Origin: a virus
Reading direction: 5' to 3' (one strand)
Length of the DNA: 42,526 nt
IMG/VR virus record: IMGVR_UViG_3300032289_001820
Location: 1-42,526 of that record
How positions within the stretch are numbered: the first letter of the stretch is position 1; each line of letters begins with the position of its first letter. The notes below the pieces were generated by a model. The model was not told the DNA's origin. It saw only the letters and a program-made list of their open reading frames with translations, and searched no databases. A program made the translations under genes and the position numbers. Positions 36,096 to 42,526 of this stretch are shown here, one piece after another.

Positions 36096-39000
36096 TTATT
36101 TGATGGTGTGGGTGCGCATTGCGCTTGGGGAGAGTTGGGCGTCAGCGGTGATTTGGCGGAGAGTCGGGCGGCCTCGGATCGTGCGGTAGCGGGCTTCAAA
36201 TCCAGAGGCGCGGAGACGCACCGAGGCTTTCAACGAATAATCCTCCGGCCCTTGGTATTCAGGTTCGCTCAATGCCAAGGCTTGCTCGTCGGTGTCTGGG
36301 TCGAGCGTGATGGCGTCGAACGCCATATCGTCATGGTCCGTGGTAATCAGGACATTGGCTTGCAGGCGGTGGATGCGCTTAGGGCTGGGAGTGCCAAAAG
36401 TGTAGCGGCGAGTCAGCAGAGTGCCTTCGACATACTCGAATTGGTCATCGGCGGTCTGGGTGTCGTCGTAGCCATCGGCGCTTTCATCGAGCAGGTAGAG
36501 GCGTCCATTGACGGAGTTGGCAAAAAGGCGGCGCTCCTTGCCGAAGGTGGCGACAATGAACCCGTCGATAGGAAAATTGTATGTGTCCTTGCTTTCCCAC
36601 TGCTGGTTGAGCATGTTATAAATAAAGACCGTCGTCGGCGCGGTGGCTCCGCGATTAGCAAAGATCGTGCCGGTGGCCGGGGAATCCGGCAGGTTTTGCA
36701 CGGTAAACTGAAAAGTGTTTTGCTCCACTCTGTTGATCGCCCAGGTGCCATTGTAGGCATCCTGCACCGCCCCGCTGATGGTGATGAATTGCCCGGCTTG
36801 GTAACCATGCTTGGCCACCGTGGCACGGGCGGTATTGGCCGCCAGATTTGGGCGGATGAGCGAAGTCACCGGCTTGTCGTCGCCCATGAGCGGCACGGCG
36901 ACATACAAACGGTTGTCGTAATACGCCGCGCAGGATTTTGAGATGGCGTTGATGTTAATCTTAGCGATCTGGTCGCTGATCTCGTCCGAGAGTGGTTTGG
37001 TATTGCCGCGCAGTTTGAGGTCAAACTGGCTATCGAGCCGAAAAACGCCCCGGTCGCTGAGGAAAAAAACCGCAGTTCCGGCAGTAACCACCGACCGGCG
37101 GGCCGCGCAGCCGACTTCGTTGGTGAGCAGCGTGAGCGAGCTGTTGACCGGATCGATGTTGCCCGAAACATCCAAAGCAGCGGTCGCCAGGTAAATTGAG
37201 TTGCGGCAGAAAATAAGAAGCTGCTGCTCGGCGAATGCGTGGATCGCCACGATGTAATCGTTCGACCCCGCATTGGCTCGAAAGGTCTTGAGGATGGCGT
37301 CGTAGGTCTCGCCATCAAAAACATCCGAAACCAAAATCTCGTCGCGGCCACGCGCCACCACCACTTGATTATTAAAGTAGGTCGCAATCGCCGTCGAGGG
37401 CATACCGATAAATGAAAGCGAATTGAGCGAGGCCAGCGTGCCGATGTTCACGCGGGTGAAATTGGTGTCAGGGTCGCCATCCCACACCAGGGACGGCTGC
37501 ACGCGCTGGCTGAACATCGCTCCCGCCGCCAAGGCAAAAGTGGTGCCCGGCACCGAGTAGGTAAAGGTGGTCGATGTTGATGAGCGGATGATGAACTCGC
37601 CATTGTAAGCCTCGGAGGTCGTGACGCCCTCCGGCAATGTGGCCGGATCGACCACGCCGGTGATTCGCACCGCCTCGTTGACCTTGTAGCCATGCGGCGC
37701 GGAGCTGGTAGCCGTGGCTACCCCACGCACCACGGCAGTCCAGAGCGTGCTGTTCGTGCTGAGGAGGATCGTTCCCGCAGAGCCCACAGCGGCGAGGTTG
37801 GTGGAGGCGCTGCCTCGCACGCCATAGAGGTCGCCCGTTGTGTTGGAGGTTAAGGCGGTCCATGTCGTGCCATCGGTCGAGCGCAGCAACCGGCCTCCAT
37901 TTCCCACCGCAAAAATGTTAGTCGTGCCAGAGCCCCATACGGCGTTGAGCGTGTCGGTGACGCCGCTGGTCAGGGCGGTCCATGCCGTGCCATTGGTCGA
38001 ACGCACGATGCGCCCCGAGGCTCCCACCGCGTAGATGTTTGTGCTACCCGTGCCCCACACGGCATTAAGGGAATCGGTCGTGCCGCTGGTGAGCGTTGCC
38101 CATGCCGTGCCGTTCCAGCGCAGGATGGTGCCGGTGTCGCCCACCGCGTAAACATTATTGGCCGCCGTTCCCCACACGCCACGCAGAGTCGAGGCGGTGT
38201 TGCTCGTCTGCGGAGACCAAGAGGTGCCATTGTAAATCAAGATCGTCCCGTTAGTCCCTACCGCGACGACATGCGAGGCGCTGGTGCCCCACACGGCTAA
38301 GAGGTTTTCTGTCGTGTCGCTGGTCTGCGCAGTCCAAGACGCGCCGTTCCATCTCAAGATCGTCCCATTGTTTCCGACCGCCCAAGCATTCGTCGCGTTG
38401 GCCGCCCAGATGGCATTGATACCTTCGTCGGTTCCGGTCACTTGCGCAGCCCAGATTTTGCCATTGTAGGAAAGAATCGTCCCGAGGTCGCCCACCGCAA
38501 TCATGCTGGTCGTGCTGAAAAGCCAGATGTCGCGCAGGGTATTCAGCGTGCCGCCGGTCTGCGTGATGCCGCTGATGCGAATCTTTGGCTCCGCCCGGTC
38601 GCGCAAGATGTAGAGTTTGTCGAAGGCTTGCAGGATCGAGACATCATCTGTCGAAAGAATGGTGTCTGTTGTTGGGTAGCTTTTGGAAATGACACTGCCA
38701 TTTTGTTTCCACAGAAAAGCCGAGCTTGGGCCAGCCAGGACGATGTATTCACTGGCATTGTCCAATCGCGGCGAGGAGTAAAGGCCGCTGGCAAAGATGC
38801 CGCCCTCATAGACCTGCTTGATGATTGGCCCCTTGTTGGCAAAGATCGAGCCGCCGGCATTTACTCCAGGGTCCGCAGGCAATGTAAATTGGAACGAGGT
38901 GGCGGTGACATTGGTGATATACCAATCGCCGTTGTAATCGTCGGGAGTCGCGCCTTGGATGTTGAGGAGATCATTGGCCGCGTAACCATGCCCAGAGGCA

Positions 39001-39281
39001 ATGGTGGCGGTGGCCGTCGTGCCACTGCGGGTGATTGTGATGGATCGGTCTGCGGCGAGCGTCATCGATGCTCCCGTGGAGCGGACAAACTGAAAATCTC
39101 CCGGCAACGAGATTTCATTAGCCACCCGCTTGGCCCCTTTGCGAGTCTGCGCCACGCCACGATCCAATCGCATGTTTTCGGCGTATTGGACTATGCCCGG
39201 CTGGAGTTGCAGCGGGTTGAGGCGGGAGGCCATGCCAATAAATCCGGCATCGCCTTCGACTATGGTTTGGTCGTCGGGCAT
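36096..39281 (-). CDS. Tail nozzle / gp12-like protein with seven-bladed propeller insert, 1061 aa
   Basis: The N-terminus (GFIGMASRLNPLQLQPGIVQ, then YAENMRLDRGVAQTRKGAKR) and later VGCAARRSVVTAGTAVFFLS with LRGNTKPLSDEISDQIAKIN match phage stabilisation or T7 gp12-like tail nozzle proteins. Residues about 248-512 form seven repeats of about 39 residues of the type NAVWGTGSTNIYAVG, then GTILRWNGTAW, then TALTSGTTDSL, a seven-bladed beta-propeller. Three modules of about 70 residues (near 80-150, 520-600 and 790-860), with ATATIASGHGYAANDLLNI and YNGDWYITNVTATSFQFT, are beta-sandwich units. The propeller is an unusual insert and may bind a surface glycan or a partner protein. Confidence 0.75.
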   Translation of the reverse strand: MPDDQTIVEGDAGFIGMASRLNPLQLQPGIVQYAENMRLDRGVAQTRKGAKRVANEISLPGDFQFVRSTGASMTLAADRSITITRSGTTATATIASGHGYAANDLLNIQGATPDDYNGDWYITNVTATSFQFTLPADPGVNAGGSIFANKGPIIKQVYEGGIFASGLYSSPRLDNASEYIVLAGPSSAFLWKQNGSVISKSYPTTDTILSTDDVSILQAFDKLYILRDRAEPKIRISGITQTGGTLNTLRDIWLFSTTSMIAVGDLGTILSYNGKIWAAQVTGTDEGINAIWAANATNAWAVGNNGTILRWNGASWTAQTSDTTENLLAVWGTSASHVVAVGTNGTILIYNGTSWSPQTSNTASTLRGVWGTAANNVYAVGDTGTILRWNGTAWATLTSGTTDSLNAVWGTGSTNIYAVGASGRIVRSTNGTAWTALTSGVTDTLNAVWGSGTTNIFAVGNGGRLLRSTDGTTWTALTSNTTGDLYGVRGSASTNLAAVGSAGTILLSTNSTLWTAVVRGVATATSSAPHGYKVNEAVRITGVVDPATLPEGVTTSEAYNGEFIIRSSTSTTFTYSVPGTTFALAAGAMFSQRVQPSLVWDGDPDTNFTRVNIGTLASLNSLSFIGMPSTAIATYFNNQVVVARGRDEILVSDVFDGETYDAILKTFRANAGSNDYIVAIHAFAEQQLLIFCRNSIYLATAALDVSGNIDPVNSSLTLLTNEVGCAARRSVVTAGTAVFFLSDRGVFRLDSQFDLKLRGNTKPLSDEISDQIAKININAISKSCAAYYDNRLYVAVPLMGDDKPVTSLIRPNLAANTARATVAKHGYQAGQFITISGAVQDAYNGTWAINRVEQNTFQFTVQNLPDSPATGTIFANRGATAPTTVFIYNMLNQQWESKDTYNFPIDGFIVATFGKERRLFANSVNGRLYLLDESADGYDDTQTADDQFEYVEGTLLTRRYTFGTPSPKRIHRLQANVLITTDHDDMAFDAITLDPDTDEQALALSEPEYQGPEDYSLKASVRLRASGFEARYRTIRGRPTLRQITADAQLSPSAMRTHTIK

Positions 39282-39728
39282 CTATTTTCTATTCTGCGGA
39301 GGCTTGTCAAGGAGGCTGCGGATGGCTTTGGCGCTAATGCGCGGCTCGCCTTTGAATCGCATCAGGTCTGCAAGTTGGCTGGGGGTCTTACCGCGATGGC
39401 GGCCAAGGACGGCTTGCACCCGGTCGAGCAAATGGGCCGGAATGCCTGCGATGGCTTGGGGCGAGGATTTGGCGGGCTTGGGGGTGCCGGGCTCGATGAT
39501 GCGGTAGCAGGTGACTTGCACGGGGCGCATGGTGGCGGCGTCCCAATCGCTGAATTTTTTGGTCTCAATGTCGCGGGCCTCGATGGCGTCGCGCAGGAGG
39601 TCGTGGACATTTCGCTCGGGCTGGCCAAGCTGGCGGGCGGCTTGCTGTCGTGTAATCCAGCCTTGGTTCGGGGGGATGCCGTATTTGAGGGCTTTGTGCT
39701 TGAGGGCGATGGCGGCGAGTTTGTTCAT
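39282..39728 (-). CDS. Helix-turn-helix-like protein, 148 aa
   Basis: The start at 39728 overlaps the upstream stop (ATGA). MNKLAAIALKHKALKYGIPP is followed by NQGWITRQQAARQLGQPERN and VHDLLRDAIEARDIETKKFS, in which ITRQQAARQLGQPERNVHDL is a clear helix-turn-helix. The C-terminus (GRHRGKTPSQLADLMRFKGE, RISAKAIRSLLDKPP) has a second helical, basic unit. It may regulate late genes or bind a packaging site. Its stop is directly before the start of the nozzle protein. Confidence 0.72.
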   Translation of the reverse strand: MNKLAAIALKHKALKYGIPPNQGWITRQQAARQLGQPERNVHDLLRDAIEARDIETKKFSDWDAATMRPVQVTCYRIIEPGTPKPAKSSPQAIAGIPAHLLDRVQAVLGRHRGKTPSQLADLMRFKGEPRISAKAIRSLLDKPPQNRK

Positions 39729-40711
39729 GTGGACTTGGGTTTCAAAAGCAGGGAGGCGTAGCTGGTGCCTTCGTTGATGGTGACATTCACCATCTGGAAG
39801 TTGCCGGTCTTTTTGCTGATGAATCGGACGAGGTAGCCGTGCGTCCACTCGGTGGGGCGGGTGTTGGCGTAAAGGGGCTGGCGTTTGCACAGGCAGCCGG
39901 GGTTCCATGCGGAAATGAGGCCGACGCCGGGGAGGTGCATGGGCTTGTAGGCGGCGCGGTGAGTGTCGAAGAAAACGATGTTTGCAGCGGCCTTGGCCAT
40001 GGCTTGTCCGGCGGCGTCGCGGGCGTTGCTGATCTTGTGAACGAAAAAAGCCTTGTCGATTTTGACCCACCCTGGCGTGTCGCAGTCGCCGTGGGTTTTG
40101 CCTTGGTGGTAGTAGCGGATGCCTCGGTCTTTGAGCCGGAGGACATGCTCGGGGCAGAAGGTGCGGCGAAGCAGGTCGGTGTCTTTGTGGTGAGCGAGGC
40201 GTTGGGTGAGCGCCCAGCGCTCGACGCGCCATTCGTGGTTGCCTTCGATGTAATGCACTTCGGAGGGTGAGGCGGCGGCGAGGATTTGGTCGAGGAGGCT
40301 GTTGGCAACGGCGATGTCGTCTTCGTAGGAATCTTCGGTCTCGGCGACATAGCCGAGCGTGTGGTGCTCGGCGAGGAAGCCGCCGCAGTCGATGTAATCG
40401 CCGCCGATGATGAGGCGGTCGGGATTAAGGGATTTGAGATCGCCGAGGAAAGCAGCCATCGCGGCGGGGTCGTGCTTGTTGCCGTGGACATCGGAGAAAA
40501 TGACTTCGATGATGTCGCCGGTTCCGGCCTTCGATGTGGCTGGCGTGACCTTGCGAGGGGCTTTGGTGAAACGCGAACGCTCCAGAGCTTTGATCGTCTC
40601 GGCGTGAGCGCGGCGCTCGGCTTCGAGCTGGGAGCGGGCTTGTGCGGCTTCGTTCTGTGCGGCGGTGACTTGGCTTGCGTGAACGATGTTTTGCAGTTTG
40701 TTGGTTTTCAT
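39725..40711 (-). CDS. Metallophosphoesterase, 328 aa
   Basis: The start at 40711 overlaps the upstream stop (ATGA). After a coiled-coil leader (residues about 15-50, EAAQARSQLEAERRAHAETI) the calcineurin-like metallophosphoesterase motifs appear: SDVHG (73-77), GGDYID (103-108) and GNHEWR (157-162), with later HGD and GH-type segments that bind the metals. Such enzymes hydrolyse phosphodiester or phosphomonoester bonds of nucleic acids, nucleotides or signalling molecules. In phages they may aid DNA processing or counter defence signals; the substrate is unknown. It lies between lysis and tail genes, an odd place for a replication enzyme. Confidence 0.82.
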   Translation of the reverse strand: MKTNKLQNIVHASQVTAAQNEAAQARSQLEAERRAHAETIKALERSRFTKAPRKVTPATSKAGTGDIIEVIFSDVHGNKHDPAAMAAFLGDLKSLNPDRLIIGGDYIDCGGFLAEHHTLGYVAETEDSYEDDIAVANSLLDQILAAASPSEVHYIEGNHEWRVERWALTQRLAHHKDTDLLRRTFCPEHVLRLKDRGIRYYHQGKTHGDCDTPGWVKIDKAFFVHKISNARDAAGQAMAKAAANIVFFDTHRAAYKPMHLPGVGLISAWNPGCLCKRQPLYANTRPTEWTHGYLVRFISKKTGNFQMVNVTINEGTSYASLLLKPKST

Positions 40712-40953
40712 TCGTCGTCGTCCTCCTCGTCGGGATCGTAGGGCCACAGCATGTCTTCGGCTTCGCGGCAGAGAGATTTCGCTGCGTAGTCGTTGCCGAA
40801 TTTTAGATCCATGTAGAAAGTCTCGCCCTCCGCTTCCCAACTCACGATGCAGAGGCCGACATCGAAATGCTCGGCCAGGAGGTCACGGACTTGGAGCATG
40901 ACGGCTTCGCGGTCTTTCGGTGGGGAGGTTTTGGGTTTGCGCAGGCGGCTCAT
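40708..40953 (-). CDS. Small acidic protein, 81 aa
   Basis: The start at 40953 overlaps the endolysin stop (ATGA). It reads MSRLRKPKTSPPKDREAVML, then a beta-rich core (VGLCIVSWEAEGETFYMDLK) and an acidic tail (DEEDDDE). Its stop overlaps the metallophosphoesterase start. No family is recognised. Coupling suggests it may act with one of its neighbours, such as inhibiting or activating the phosphoesterase. Confidence 0.62.
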   Translation of the reverse strand: MSRLRKPKTSPPKDREAVMLQVRDLLAEHFDVGLCIVSWEAEGETFYMDLKFGNDYAAKSLCREAEDMLWPYDPDEEDDDE

Positions 40954-41402
40954 GCGAATATGTCCTTCCCTGCGGCGACGCGCTCGCGCATTTGGGCGAG
41001 GGTGAGGCCGGTTGGCACTTCGTAGTGCGGTGTGTCTTTGAAACTTTTGAAATCCCCTCCCCATGTGAGGCCGAGGCTGAGGGCGGCTTGGCCGATCTCG
41101 GTGTAGATGGGTGAGTCGGTGAGGTAGGTCTTGCCCTTGAAGAGGCCGATGTCCCAGGCGGTGCCGAAGTTGTGGTTGGAAAAGCCAGCGCGGGCGTTGG
41201 TGACTTTCGGGCCTTTGGCCGTGCGGCCTTTGGCGTAGAGCGCATCCTGTTCGGCGTAGCTGCGCAGACCGGAGATGATGCGGACCGCCACGCCGTGAGC
41301 GGTTGCGAGGTCGAGCGCGAGCCGCATGAACTCTCGCGCTTTCGGCTGGGCGGCTGGGTGCAGCGTCGAGATGTTGCGCTCAGTTCGCTCGTCGAAGGTC
41401 AT
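40950..41402 (-). CDS. Endolysin, M15/VanY-type peptidase, 150 aa
   Basis: The start is the ATG at 41402 (MTFDERTERNISTLHPAAQP), overlapping the upstream lipoprotein stop (ATGA); longer readings run through that gene. ISGLRSYAEQDALYAKGRT is the family's entry. Zinc ligands H77 and D84 in SNHNFGTAWDI, and H126 in DTPHYEV, give the M15 L-Ala-D-Glu / D-Ala-D-Ala peptidase site. The enzyme cuts peptidoglycan stem peptides at the end of infection. The length is that of phage M15 endolysins. It lies last in the lysis cassette, after spanin-like and holin-like genes. Confidence 0.86.
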   Translation of the reverse strand: MTFDERTERNISTLHPAAQPKAREFMRLALDLATAHGVAVRIISGLRSYAEQDALYAKGRTAKGPKVTNARAGFSNHNFGTAWDIGLFKGKTYLTDSPIYTEIGQAALSLGLTWGGDFKSFKDTPHYEVPTGLTLAQMRERVAAGKDIFA

Positions 41403-41575
41403 TTGCTGGAGGACGGATTGGGAAGCTCGGGGAGCTGATAGCAGAAGGTGCCGTAGTCGGTCTTGAGACAGACTTGGGGCGAGCCCATGCTGGCGCACCC
41501 ACCGAGGAGCAGGAGGGCTCCTACGGCAAAGGCAGTGGCGAGAAGGCCGGTGACGATCTGGGCGGGGTGGATCAT
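41399..41575 (-). CDS. Spanin-like lipoprotein (Rz1-type), 58 aa
   Basis: MIHPAQIVTGLLATAFAVGA ends in a lipobox LLGGC with Cys at residue 27, so the protein is lipid-anchored. The mature part is short and proline-containing (LPELPNPSSSK), as in Rz1-type outer-membrane spanins that help disrupt the outer membrane. It overlaps both neighbours by ATGA (41572-41575 and 41399-41402) in the lysis cassette. A separate Rz partner is not seen, so it may act alone or with a host protein. This implies a Gram-negative host. Confidence 0.72.
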   Translation of the reverse strand: MIHPAQIVTGLLATAFAVGALLLLGGCASMGSPQVCLKTDYGTFCYQLPELPNPSSSK

Positions 41576-41736
41576 TTCTCTTTGCGGAAAACTTCGATCA
41601 GTCCGAGGACGGCTGCCACAGCGGCGGCGATGGCGTTGACTTGGGCGGGGTCGATAGTTACACCGACGAGACCGGCGAGGATGGCGAGGCCGCGAAATGT
41701 CGAGGGTTCTTTGAGACGGGCAAGTATGTTATTCAT
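41572..41736 (-). CDS. Holin-like membrane protein, 54 aa
   Basis: MNNILARLKEPSTFRGLAIL leads into a hydrophobic pair (GLAILAGLVGVTID and NAIAAAVAAVLGLIEVF), a one- or two-span membrane protein with a basic tail (RKEK). The pattern 'LKEPST..GL..L.GL.G......V.AI...V.AV.G' is shared by short phage holins. It starts 8 bases before the stop of the 60-residue gene, sharing that overlap. It is one of two holin-like genes in tandem; a holin/antiholin pair is possible. Confidence 0.66.
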   Translation of the reverse strand: MNNILARLKEPSTFRGLAILAGLVGVTIDPAQVNAIAAAVAAVLGLIEVFRKEK

Positions 41737-41911
41737 GGGGGTGTTTTCTGTTTTTGAGGATGGCGTAGAGGGAGGCGAGGCCGACGGCACAGCCGATGAG
41801 CAAGGACGCGATACGAAGCCACGCCTCCAGCTCGGGGAGCATGGAGACCGTGAGGCCTGTTGCCGTAGCAAGCAGGCCGGTGAAGGAGGCGGTGGCTTGG
41901 TGGGTGTCCAT
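41729..41911 (-). CDS. Holin-like membrane protein, 60 aa
   Basis: MDTHQATASFTGLLATATGL and a second hydrophobic segment (LRIASLLIGCAVGLASLYAI) give two membrane spans with a basic C-terminus (LKNRKHPHE). This fits a class II-type holin that permeabilises the inner membrane. Its ATG at 41911 overlaps the stop of the large appendage gene by one base (TAATG), and it precedes a second holin-like gene, spanin-like lipoprotein and endolysin. The functional order is inferred from position. Confidence 0.7.
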   Translation of the reverse strand: MDTHQATASFTGLLATATGLTVSMLPELEAWLRIASLLIGCAVGLASLYAILKNRKHPHE

Positions 41912-42526
41912 TAGCTGAGGGCGGCAGCGAGCTGGGCTCCGGTGGTCGAGACCGTCGAGCATTGCGCCAAACGGGTGGTTTCGAGGAGGTCCGTCTTAGC
42001 CTTGATGGCCGAAATGTTGGCCGAAGGGATGTCGCCGGTCGCTGCTGGCGAGGCGGGGAGGAGGTCTGTCTTTGCCTTGATGGCTGCGAGCTGCGTGCTG
42101 TTGCTGTCGATCTCGGCGCGGATTGAAGCGGCGCTTGGGACGGTTGGCGCGTTGGTCAGAGTTGTGACCGTGCCGCCCGTGATTGTGCGTGTAGCATGAC
42201 TCCAGATGTCGCTCGGCGTGACAGATGCGGGGGCGTTAGTGAGGTTGGTAACGGTGGCGAGGGTGCCGCTTGGTGCGAGGCGCGACGAGATGGAGGCATC
42301 CAGACGCCCCAACTCGACGGAAAGCTCGGATCTCACAGCCGTGGCGATTTCGCCAGCGGTAGCAGAGGCCAGCGTTCCGACAGTGTTATCCACGGGAGTC
42401 CCAGCCGCAACCTGCGCTGGGGACGGGACGATACAGGTTCCGCTGACGACTCCTCCGATGCCGTAGGCTGTGCCGCTTCGGACATCGCTGGCAGATGGGA
42501 AATTCGTGGCGTTGTCGGGGGTGACG
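41911..42526 (-). CDS. Tail or appendage protein with NCTGG repeats (C-terminal part; gene crosses the contig edge)
   Basis: This is the 3' part of the 504-residue gene that starts at 992; 42434-42526 repeats 1-93, so no extra residues are added. The last 160 residues contain TVTTLTNAP and PSDIWSHATRTITGG, then two AIKAKTDLL segments separated by an alanine/serine linker. AIKAKTDLL segments are widespread in tail-associated phage proteins. The final helix (STVSTTGAQLAAALS) ends the gene. A GTG at 42393 could be read as a false start; the true start lies across the edge. Confidence 0.72.
   Translation of the reverse strand, partial: VTPDNATNFPSASDVRSGTAYGIGGVVSGTCIVPSPAQVAAGTPVDNTVGTLASATAGEIATAVRSELSVELGRLDASISSRLAPSGTLATVTNLTNAPASVTPSDIWSHATRTITGGTVTTLTNAPTVPSAASIRAEIDSNSTQLAAIKAKTDLLPASPAATGDIPSANISAIKAKTDLLETTRLAQCSTVSTTGAQLAAALS
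42434..42526. repeat. Terminal direct repeat, right copy (circular assembly overlap)
   Basis: It is identical to bases 1-93. See the left copy: the frame of the 504-residue gene runs through the joint, so removing one copy yields a closed circle of 42,433 bp. Confidence 0.93.

Noticed and set aside
39286-39310. Third TTGACA-type promoter before the nozzle gene
   Set aside because: TTGACA is present but lies in the end of the upstream coding frame and the second box (AGAATA) is poor; likely coincidence.
1-42526. Phage-encoded RNA polymerase or DNA polymerase
   Set aside because: No frame shows single-subunit RNA polymerase or family A/B polymerase motifs; the phage seems to rely on host polymerases plus its own helicase and exonuclease.

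Overview
The window is the complete genome of a temperate, podovirus-like tailed phage, assembled as a circle. The first 93 bases recur exactly as the last 93 (1-93 = 42434-42526), and a 504-residue reading frame runs without a break across the junction, so the unique genome is 42,433 bp. There are capsid, portal, terminase and short-tail genes, very large internal-virion proteins and no tape-measure gene. That points to a short-tailed phage with an SU10/DUF5309-type capsid. The host cannot be named from sequence. Genes are GC-rich, leaders are A/C-rich and almost never carry a Shine-Dalgarno sequence, and four chromosomal-style intergenic repeats are present. Together these suggest a GC-rich Gram-negative host with weak Shine-Dalgarno use, perhaps Verrucomicrobiota or Bacteroidota (tentative).

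Layout. About 38 kb is transcribed leftward, from a divergent control region near 20,900 down to 1 and on through 42,433 to 25,149. In order this unit holds: (a) a 49-residue ribbon-helix-helix regulator, a chain of very small genes and a helix-turn-helix protein (20,898-19,414); (b) a DnaQ-like exonuclease, a replication-initiator-like protein and a DnaB helicase (19,417-15,657); (c) an AT-rich orphan gene of foreign base composition and several small accessory genes (15,660-12,787); (d) large terminase, small genes, scaffold, major capsid with an intrinsic terminator behind it, and portal (12,790-5,375); (e) two paralogous tail-adaptor proteins and several fibre or appendage proteins, ending in the gene that crosses the contig edge (5,378-1 and 42,433-41,911); (f) a lysis cassette of two holin-like proteins, a spanin-like lipoprotein and an M15-type endolysin (41,911-40,950); (g) a metallophosphoesterase, a 1061-residue nozzle-like protein with a seven-bladed propeller insert, and a tail-collar fibre (40,953-35,305); (h) internal-virion candidates, a PAPS-reductase-like protein overlapping a YkgJ-type cysteine-cluster protein, and a 2008-residue polyvalent protein with a zinc-metallopeptidase motif (35,305-25,149). 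Most neighbouring genes overlap by ATGA or TGATG, so translation is probably coupled.

The only rightward unit (21,006-25,152) is the lysogeny module. It encodes a second ribbon-helix-helix protein, a lipoprotein, several small unknown proteins and a tyrosine integrase. Just before the integrase lies a probable attP, the 3' half of a tRNA-Arg(ACG) gene, flanked by tandem 12-bp repeats that look like integrase arm sites. Two divergent ribbon-helix-helix genes with paired CTTATAAG palindromes between them are the likely lysis-lysogeny switch.

The most interesting items are this switch, the attP with its arm repeats, the PAPS-reductase/YkgJ overlap, the AT-rich orphan, the propeller-bearing nozzle protein and the 2008-residue polyvalent protein. 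All functions are read from motifs and gene order; no database search was possible.
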